A DNA stretch of 64,000 nucleotides from Pampinifervens sp037481935. Its GTDB lineage: Bacteria > Aquificota > Aquificia > Aquificales > Aquificaceae. Position 1 is the first letter of the stretch, and the number at the start of each line of letters is the position of its first letter. The stretch spans positions 1-64,000 of the forward strand of contig NZ_JBJXCT010000005.1 in the NCBI RefSeq assembly GCF_046159715.1. The letters run 5' to 3'. The position numbers and the translations under genes were made by a program. Of the stretch, positions 58,863 to 64,000 are shown piece by piece. Under the pieces are notes generated by a model, which was given only the letters and a program-made list of their open reading frames with translations, ran no database searches and was not told the DNA's origin.

Positions 58863-58879
58863 GAGTATAATTATAAGCC
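58863..58879. promoter_or_regulatory. 17-bp divergent promoter asd / GT39 with palindromic -10
   Basis: TATAATTATA (58866-58875) is self-complementary and holds both -10 boxes: rightward TATAAT 58866-58871 with eight bases to ATG 58880, leftward TATAAT 58875-58870 with seven bases to ATG 58862. There is no other DNA between the genes. Confidence 0.65.
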
Positions 58880-60229
58880 ATGTTTTTAGTCTTTATCCTG
58901 CTTGCTCTCCTGAGCCTTCTGCCAAACCTCCACAGATATACCTTTAAGAACGAAGAGTCTCTACGCACGCAGATTGCCTTTGAGATGTGGCATTCCGGAC
59001 ATTACCTTCAGCCTACACTTTTTGGCGAGCCTTACTTTAACAAGCCCCCTCTTTTTAACTGGCTTATAGTTCTTTACTCCCATATAATCCCCTGGAGTGA
59101 GCTGACAGCTAGAGCTGTAAGCCTTACCTCCCTCACTCTCTTAACGCTGCTTGTGGGGGTTTTTTCCTACTACCTTTTCAAAAACATAAGGCTTTCCCTT
59201 CTCTCTTCCCTCATATTACTGACCTCTGGAAACATTCTTTTCTTTTACGGATATCTTGCGGAGATTGACATTACCTTCAGCCTTTTTGTTTTTCTCGGCA
59301 TGTTTTTTCTCTACCTGTGGTGGGAAAGGGCTTCCTTTATGTTTGCCCTTTCTGCAGGTCTTGTTTTTGGTATCTCCTTTATGTTAAAGGGGCTGCCCGC
59401 CTACGCCTTTATGGGTATATCCATGATATCCTTTGCTCTCTACCGCAGGGATATAAGATACTTGATGGGAAAGGGGGCAATAGCCATATATCTTTTCTCT
59501 CTGATAGTCCCCGCCCTCTGGCTGGTTCAGCTTGCAGAGCCAGTGGAATACATAAAAAGCCTCTGGAGGGAGAGCTTTAGCAGAGTGGGGGGTGAGTTTT
59601 CACGGCTAAGCCACATGCTTTTCTACCCCCTGATAAACTTCAAAGACCTTCTTCCGTGGAGCCTTCTGTTCTTGCTTTCCCTGTGGTATGGCAGAAAGGA
59701 GCTCACCTTTCCCTCTCAGATCCAGCTTCTCACCCTCCTTTTCTTGCTTAACTACCTTCCATACTGGATATCCGACTCTTCAGGAAGATACATAATGCCC
59801 CTTTATCCGCTTCTGGCAATAATTTTTTCCTACTACACATACAGGGCACTCAGCTCTGAGCTATTTAAAAGACTTCTGCTCTTTACTCTGGTCTCTGTAA
59901 TACTTCTCAGGCTTCTTTATGGAATTTTCTTCTTTCCCTACGCAGAGAATAGGGAGAGCTCAAGGAAGAGGATAGCAGAGAGTATGGCAGGATATGTAAG
60001 CATGAGAAGCTCCATAGCTTGCCAATGCCAGGAAGAAAAGTCAGTGTGTCTATACCTGGGCATATGGAAGGGTGAGCCTCTCAGGTTGCTCACAAAAACC
60101 AGGGACCCTGAATACTCCGTCACGTGCGGGGAGCATATGGGCATTCTTATTGCAGAATACAGGCTTAGGGGAAGGACCATAAGACTTGAAAAACTCAAAC
60201 ACTCTCTTTCGGCTGCGTTAAATTATTAA
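58880..60229 (+). CDS. Glycosyltransferase family 39 (ArnT/PMT-like membrane protein)
   Basis: A 449-residue polytopic membrane protein with about ten spans. The N-terminal periplasmic loop shows the family's acidic RYTFKNEESLRTQIAFEMW, then FNKPPLFNW and an acidic DIT-type motif (EIDITFSLF). Such enzymes move sugars from polyprenyl phosphate to lipid A or proteins. Acceptor unknown. mnmH follows after three bases. Confidence 0.85.
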   Translation: MFLVFILLALLSLLPNLHRYTFKNEESLRTQIAFEMWHSGHYLQPTLFGEPYFNKPPLFNWLIVLYSHIIPWSELTARAVSLTSLTLLTLLVGVFSYYLFKNIRLSLLSSLILLTSGNILFFYGYLAEIDITFSLFVFLGMFFLYLWWERASFMFALSAGLVFGISFMLKGLPAYAFMGISMISFALYRRDIRYLMGKGAIAIYLFSLIVPALWLVQLAEPVEYIKSLWRESFSRVGGEFSRLSHMLFYPLINFKDLLPWSLLFLLSLWYGRKELTFPSQIQLLTLLFLLNYLPYWISDSSGRYIMPLYPLLAIIFSYYTYRALSSELFKRLLLFTLVSVILLRLLYGIFFFPYAENRESSRKRIAESMAGYVSMRSSIACQCQEEKSVCLYLGIWKGEPLRLLTKTRDPEYSVTCGEHMGILIAEYRLRGRTIRLEKLKHSLSAALNY

Positions 60230-60232
60230 GAC

Positions 60233-61279
60233 ATGGACATTAAGCCGGAGCAGATATACAGCCTTGAAGATAGAGTGCTTGTGGACATAAGAAGTCCCTC
60301 TGAGTATGAGGAGTTTCACATACCGGGTGCTGTTAACCTGCCCCTCTTTGAAGATGAAGAAAAAAAGCTCATAGGGCTCGTATACAGAAGTGAAGGGGTG
60401 GAGAAGGCTAAAAATCTTGGATATGAGATAGCAGGCTCAAAGCTGGAAGTTCTATTAAGAAGGTTCAGGGAACTAAAGGAAAGGCACGGGCATGTGGTGG
60501 TCTACTGCTGGAGGGGTGGATTGAGAAGTCAGGAGCTTTGCAGGTTTCTCAGCTCAGTGGGCCTGGAAGTTCTCAGGCTGGCAGGAGGCTACAGGGCATA
60601 CAGGGAGTTTATACTGAGGGATATGGAAAGGCTGTTAGAAAACAAGAAGTTTGTGGTGCTTACTGGCAGGACAGGGGTGGGGAAAACGCTCCTGTTGAGA
60701 AGACTGAAAAAGGATGGCTACCCTGTTATTGACCTTGAAGGGCTTGCAAAAGACAGAGGCTCAGCCTTCGGAAGGGTGGGCATAGGAGAAAGGGTCAGTC
60801 AGAAGATGTTTGATGCCCTGCTTTATGAGAGCCTTCGCAAGATTAGCTCAGACCTCATCTTCACCGAGGATGAGAGCAGAGTAATAGGCAACATACATCT
60901 TCCACAGGCTTTCTGGAAGAAGAAGGAAGAGGGCATATACGTAGAGGTTCATGCCTCACATGAAAGGAGAGTTAAAACCCTTGTGGAGGAGTATACCGGC
61001 TTTGATGGTTGGCAGGAAGAGGCAAGAAGGTCTCTTCTCAAGATAAGGAAATACCTTGGAGAGGGTAAATACTCAATAGCTCTCGAGATACTGGAAAAAA
61101 ATATGGCAGAAGACCTTGCAGAGTTTCTCATAAGGGAATACTACGACAGAACTTACAAACTTCACAAAAATACCCTTTTCAGGCTTGATTGTAATGACTT
61201 GGAGAAGTGCTATGAGAATCTGAAGGAGCTATATTCATGCCTTCTTAAGGAAGGGGTAGCTCCTGAGCCTTGCAGGTAG
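60233..61279 (+). CDS. mnmH: tRNA 2-selenouridine synthase MnmH (SelU)
   Basis: Replaces sulfur by selenium, through a geranylated intermediate, in wobble 2-thiouridines of tRNAs. The 348-residue protein has a rhodanese domain with C92 in YCWRGGLRS and a P-loop domain (GRTGVGKT near 145). It implies that selenophosphate is available; selD is not in the window. Its last 45 bases overlap convergent gcvT. Confidence 0.92.
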   Translation: MDIKPEQIYSLEDRVLVDIRSPSEYEEFHIPGAVNLPLFEDEEKKLIGLVYRSEGVEKAKNLGYEIAGSKLEVLLRRFRELKERHGHVVVYCWRGGLRSQELCRFLSSVGLEVLRLAGGYRAYREFILRDMERLLENKKFVVLTGRTGVGKTLLLRRLKKDGYPVIDLEGLAKDRGSAFGRVGIGERVSQKMFDALLYESLRKISSDLIFTEDESRVIGNIHLPQAFWKKKEEGIYVEVHASHERRVKTLVEEYTGFDGWQEEARRSLLKIRKYLGEGKYSIALEILEKNMAEDLAEFLIREYYDRTYKLHKNTLFRLDCNDLEKCYENLKELYSCLLKEGVAPEPCR

Positions 61280-62254
61280 CCTTCTGTTTCTAACCTGCAC
61301 ATGGACCTCAAGACCTTCAATCCTGAAGTCCACAGACACAAAGCACAGGGCTATGCCTTTCTGAAGATTTGGGGAGAAGGTGCCACTGCTCACATAACCT
61401 ATTTCCCTGTCTTGGTAGAAAATTTTGTATCCTTCCCTTGGGACACCTCTCTGAAGAATTTCAAGACCAAAGAGCCTCCTTTCCACCCTCCTTCCGAGAA
61501 GTGCCTCTTTTCCGATGAAGTCCTTATTCAGGCTCACATACCTGTCAAGGTTCGCCTCAAAGGGGCTTATATCCTCAGAAATCTCGTGCCCGTAAAGGGG
61601 CATACCCGCCTCTATTCTCAAAACATCCCTTGCACCCAGCCCGCAGGGCATGCATTCCATAGATATCTCCATGAAGAGCTCTACCCCCTCCTTCAGGGGT
61701 GCATAGACTTCAAAACCGTCCTCTCCCGTGTAGCCCGTGCGTGATACTAGGGTGTTTCCAAAAAGCTGAAAGCTGTAGTATTTCATGTCCTTCACGGGAA
61801 AGTATCTGTCCAGCAGTGAAACTGCCTCAGGTCCCTGAAGGGCAAACTGCACCCACTCTTTGCTCATATCCTTTACAGAAAGACCATTTTCTTTCAACCA
61901 TGCCACCACCTTCTCTCTGTTGCCTGCATTTACACACATAAAAAACTCCTCTTCGGAGAGCCTGTAGAAGGTTATATCCTCCTTTATTCCACCCTCAGGA
62001 TTGAGAAAGAGATTGTAATGAACCTTTCCAACCTTTAACCCTTCTATGTTTCTGGAAGTCAGATACTGCAACTTGTCAAAGCCATCAAAAATCAACAGCC
62101 TTCCCATATGGGATATGTCAAAAAGACCACAGGAGTTTCTGACAGCTCTTGCCTCTTCTGCTATTGAGGTGTATTCCAGGGGCATCTCCCATCCTGCAAA
62201 CTGGAAAAACCTTGCACCAAGGGCTCTGTGCTGAGAGTAGAGGGGTGTTCTCAT
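61235..62254 (-). CDS. gcvT: Aminomethyltransferase (glycine cleavage T protein)
   Basis: Tetrahydrofolate-dependent T protein of the glycine cleavage system; 339 residues. Family stretches: LFDISHMGRL, YNLFLNPEGGIKEDITFYRL in parts, ALQGPEA, YTGEDGFEVY and GLGARDVLRIEAGMPLYG in parts. The H, P and L proteins are elsewhere. Its ATG is 16 bp from the divergent lptF. The end overlaps mnmH by 45 bp. Confidence 0.95.
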   Translation of the reverse strand: MRTPLYSQHRALGARFFQFAGWEMPLEYTSIAEEARAVRNSCGLFDISHMGRLLIFDGFDKLQYLTSRNIEGLKVGKVHYNLFLNPEGGIKEDITFYRLSEEEFFMCVNAGNREKVVAWLKENGLSVKDMSKEWVQFALQGPEAVSLLDRYFPVKDMKYYSFQLFGNTLVSRTGYTGEDGFEVYAPLKEGVELFMEISMECMPCGLGARDVLRIEAGMPLYGHEISEDISPFEANLDRYVSLNKDFIGKEALLGRRVERRLFGLEILQRGVPREGYKIFYQDREIGYVSSGTFSPNLQKGIALCFVSVDFRIEGLEVHVQVRNRRLPARLRSYPFLKKA

Positions 62255-62270
62255 ATTAAAATTTTAGCCT
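62255..62270. promoter_or_regulatory. 16-bp divergent promoter gcvT / lptF
   Basis: TAAAATTTTA (62257-62266) is self-complementary. Rightward TAAAAT 62257-62262, eight bases to ATG 62271; leftward TAAAAT 62266-62261, six bases to ATG 62254. Confidence 0.6.
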
Positions 62271-63329
62271 ATGCTCAACAGATACATTCTTCTCAACCAC
62301 ATGAAGACCTTTCTGCTCCTTCTTATGGTTCTCATGGGTATACTCTACGTCTATCTTGTAGGTGAGGTTCTGCTCCTTTTCAAGGACAAAAGCCCCGATG
62401 TTCTTCTCACTTATACGCTTAACTTTTTGCCTACGGCCTTCTTCTATTCAGGCGCTTTTGTGAATGCCCTTGCGCTGCTTGTGGCTTTCAGAAGACTTTT
62501 TCAGAAGAAAATAGACCTTCTCCTGCAGAGCTTTGGTATCTCACCTCTGAGATTTTTTCTCTGGGTTCTGCTTTTTTCCCTTTTTCTTTCATTTCTTAAC
62601 CTTCTGGGCAGTTTTCAGCTATACCCGGAAAGTCAGAGAAAGCTCTTCAGCATAGAGAAGGAATACAGGAAGGCAAAAGAAACGGAAAGCGGAATAGTTA
62701 GAAATCTATGGCTTACAGAAGAAGAGAAGGGAGGGGTAAACTTTTACAACTTTGAACTTGTGGACCTTTCCACGGGTAAGGTGCACGGGTTCTATCTCCT
62801 CAAGGTTAGGGAAGGGTCCATAAGGCAGATGGTTACTGCCAGCGCAGGAAGATGGGAAGGTAAAAGACTGGAGTTTTCTCAGGCGAGCCTTAGGGACCTT
62901 GCCACTGGAGAGGAGAAGGTTCAAAAGTTTACCACTGACTTTCTTGAGCTTTCCCAGATAAGGCCACTCGCTGAAAAGCCAGAACACCTTTCCATAGGGG
63001 ATGTTTTTATCCTGAGCCTTCTAGGCGAGAAAATAGGCATTAACTACAGACAGTATGCCTACGAACTGGCAAAAAGGGTGCTCACTTCCTTGCTTCCCCT
63101 CTCTATGAGTCTTATAGTTGGCTGGGTTTATATAAGATGGCGACAGCTAAGGCTTGGGCTCTTTGCCCTCCTTCTGTCTTTCTCCTCTCACTGGTTTTTT
63201 ATAAATGCCATGAGGTCCATCATAGAGAATACGGACCTGAACCTTTACCTCACATACCTCATATACGTGCCCATACCTCTTGTGGCTTTAAAAGCACTTT
63301 ACGATTTGGGAAAAGGCTTCAGGGTCTAA
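62271..63329 (+). CDS. LptF/LptG-family lipopolysaccharide export permease
   Basis: Inner-membrane permease of the ABC system that lifts lipopolysaccharide to the outer membrane; 352 residues. It has three spans in the first 110 residues, a periplasmic beta-jellyroll domain (about 120-260) and three spans at the end. The start MLNRYILLNHMKTFLLLL matches the family. LptF and LptG are hard to separate without alignment. The last 42 bases overlap tpiA. Confidence 0.87.
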   Translation: MLNRYILLNHMKTFLLLLMVLMGILYVYLVGEVLLLFKDKSPDVLLTYTLNFLPTAFFYSGAFVNALALLVAFRRLFQKKIDLLLQSFGISPLRFFLWVLLFSLFLSFLNLLGSFQLYPESQRKLFSIEKEYRKAKETESGIVRNLWLTEEEKGGVNFYNFELVDLSTGKVHGFYLLKVREGSIRQMVTASAGRWEGKRLEFSQASLRDLATGEEKVQKFTTDFLELSQIRPLAEKPEHLSIGDVFILSLLGEKIGINYRQYAYELAKRVLTSLLPLSMSLIVGWVYIRWRQLRLGLFALLLSFSSHWFFINAMRSIIENTDLNLYLTYLIYVPIPLVALKALYDLGKGFRV

Positions 63330-64000
63330 ACTGGCACCACCCACAAGCAGTCCATCCACATCCTTCATTTTCATAAAGTCCACTGAGTTTTTGGGGTTGA
63401 CGCTACCGCCGTAGAGAACCCTTGCCCTGTCAGAATGCTGGGGGTTTATCTGATAGAGCAGGTCTTTTATAAAGGCATGAACCAGCTGTGCATCCTCCGG
63501 GGTAGCGGGGTTTCCCGTGCCTATTGCCCACACGGGCTCGTAGGCTATATCTATGCTGTCCGTGTAGCCCTCAAGGCCAGAAAGGGCAAGCCTGACCTGA
63601 GCCTCCACCACCTTGAAGGTAAGCCCTGCCTCTCTCTCTTCAAGCCTTTCACCGACACAAAGCACAGGCCTTATGCCTGCCTTCAGGCAGGCAGTCAGCT
63701 TTCTGTTTATAAGCTCGTCAGACTCTCCAAATATCCACCTTCTCTCTGAATGTCCCACTATAACATAGGAGACTCCAAGTTCCCTAAGCATATCAAGAGA
63801 GACCTCACCTGTAAAGGCACCCTTAGGCTCATAATAGCAGTTCTGGGCGCCGAGCTTTATGTGGGTTTCTCTGAGCATATCCTGCGCCACGCAGAGGGAA
63901 GTAAAAGATGGACAGATAAGTATCTCCCTGTCTTTTATGTCTTCAACGAGGGGGATGAACTTCTTTAGATACTCCCCTGTTTGAGAGGGTGTGAGGTTCA
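63288..64000 (-). CDS. tpiA: Triose-phosphate isomerase, cut by the window edge
   Basis: Interconverts dihydroxyacetone phosphate and glyceraldehyde 3-phosphate. The frame stays open to the right edge and reads NLTPSQTGEYLKKF there, so only about the first 10-15 residues with the catalytic lysine are missing. The catalytic histidine is in VGHSERRW and the glutamate in AYEPVWAIGTG; the phosphate loop is GGSVNP and VGGASL. The 3' end overlaps convergent lptF by 42 bp. Confidence 0.95.
   Translation of the reverse strand, partial: NLTPSQTGEYLKKFIPLVEDIKDREILICPSFTSLCVAQDMLRETHIKLGAQNCYYEPKGAFTGEVSLDMLRELGVSYVIVGHSERRWIFGESDELINRKLTACLKAGIRPVLCVGERLEEREAGLTFKVVEAQVRLALSGLEGYTDSIDIAYEPVWAIGTGNPATPEDAQLVHAFIKDLLYQINPQHSDRARVLYGGSVNPKNSVDFMKMKDVDGLLVGGASLDPEAFSQIVKCF

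Overview
This 64 kb window is a gene-dense stretch of bacterial chromosome, most likely from a thermophilic, sulfur-oxidising member of the Aquificaceae (Hydrogenobacter/Thermocrinis-like). The pointers are a compact thiosulfate-oxidation (Sox) cluster, heavy use of AGG/AGA and ATA codons, short proteins rich in Lys/Glu, almost no intergenic DNA, and many small overlapping operons that mix unrelated housekeeping genes. The lineage is an inference from gene content; no rRNA is present. I see no insertion sequence, prophage, integrase or CRISPR array. The only gene-free stretch over 300 bases is 33094-33408.

Layout. 1-7.4 kb: lipA, then a leftward sulfur cluster read soxW-soxY-soxZ-soxA-soxX-soxB, a double-DUF302 protein and a periplasmic metallo-beta-lactamase-fold hydrolase; soxCD are absent. 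7.5-14 kb: lepA and a DUF29 gene rightward; a leftward operon surE-aspC-grpE-small protein-NYN protein-panE; a DnaC-like ATPase divergent from surE. 14.5-19.6 kb: a DUF554 membrane protein, a glycosyltransferase and a large cytosolic PhnD-PAS-GAF-PAS-GGDEF-EAL signalling protein. 19.7-25.3 kb: gapA, tRNA-Pro, tRNA-Arg, bioH, bioC, an HtrA-type lipoprotein protease, a group-2 sigma factor and truB. 25.3-33.1 kb: alaS-rpmE-prfA, then NlpD-like protein, yajC, an acyl-ACP synthetase/ACP/acyltransferase fusion and a broken hydrolase gene. 33.4-43.2 kb: nnr, a DsrE protein, purH-uma2-uma2-moaD-glycosyltransferase, a radical-SAM DNA repair-type protein, lysA, a CBS protein, pgsA and a lipoate ligase-like gene. 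43.2-54.9 kb: one long rightward block of eleven genes: beta-propeller/AAA ATPase, rng, bamD, rsfS, a LapA-LapB fusion, an MglA GTPase, a DUF4388-like protein, a two-component pair, a SCO1 copper chaperone and rsmG. 54.8-64 kb: trmI, a secreted protein, DUF503, a Memo-type protein, a JAMM peptidase, asd, a GT39 glycosyltransferase, mnmH, gcvT, lptF and a tpiA gene running off the right edge.

The strongest signal beyond the genes is how they are expressed. More than 20 starts have a TATAAT-like -10 box ending only 6-9 nt before the start codon and no ribosome-binding site, which predicts leaderless mRNAs. Four head-to-head gene pairs are separated by only 16-18 bp that carry overlapping -10 boxes for both directions. 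Five same-strand junctions place the TAA stop of the upstream gene inside the -10 box of the next. All eleven tail-to-tail gene pairs overlap. By contrast the sox genes, the DsrE gene, the CBS gene and rsmG have strong Shine-Dalgarno sequences. Two genes (rsmG, bioH) have no ATG/GTG/TTG start: rsmG has an ATT with a well-placed Shine-Dalgarno, while the bioH reading frame emerges directly from the tRNA-Arg gene.
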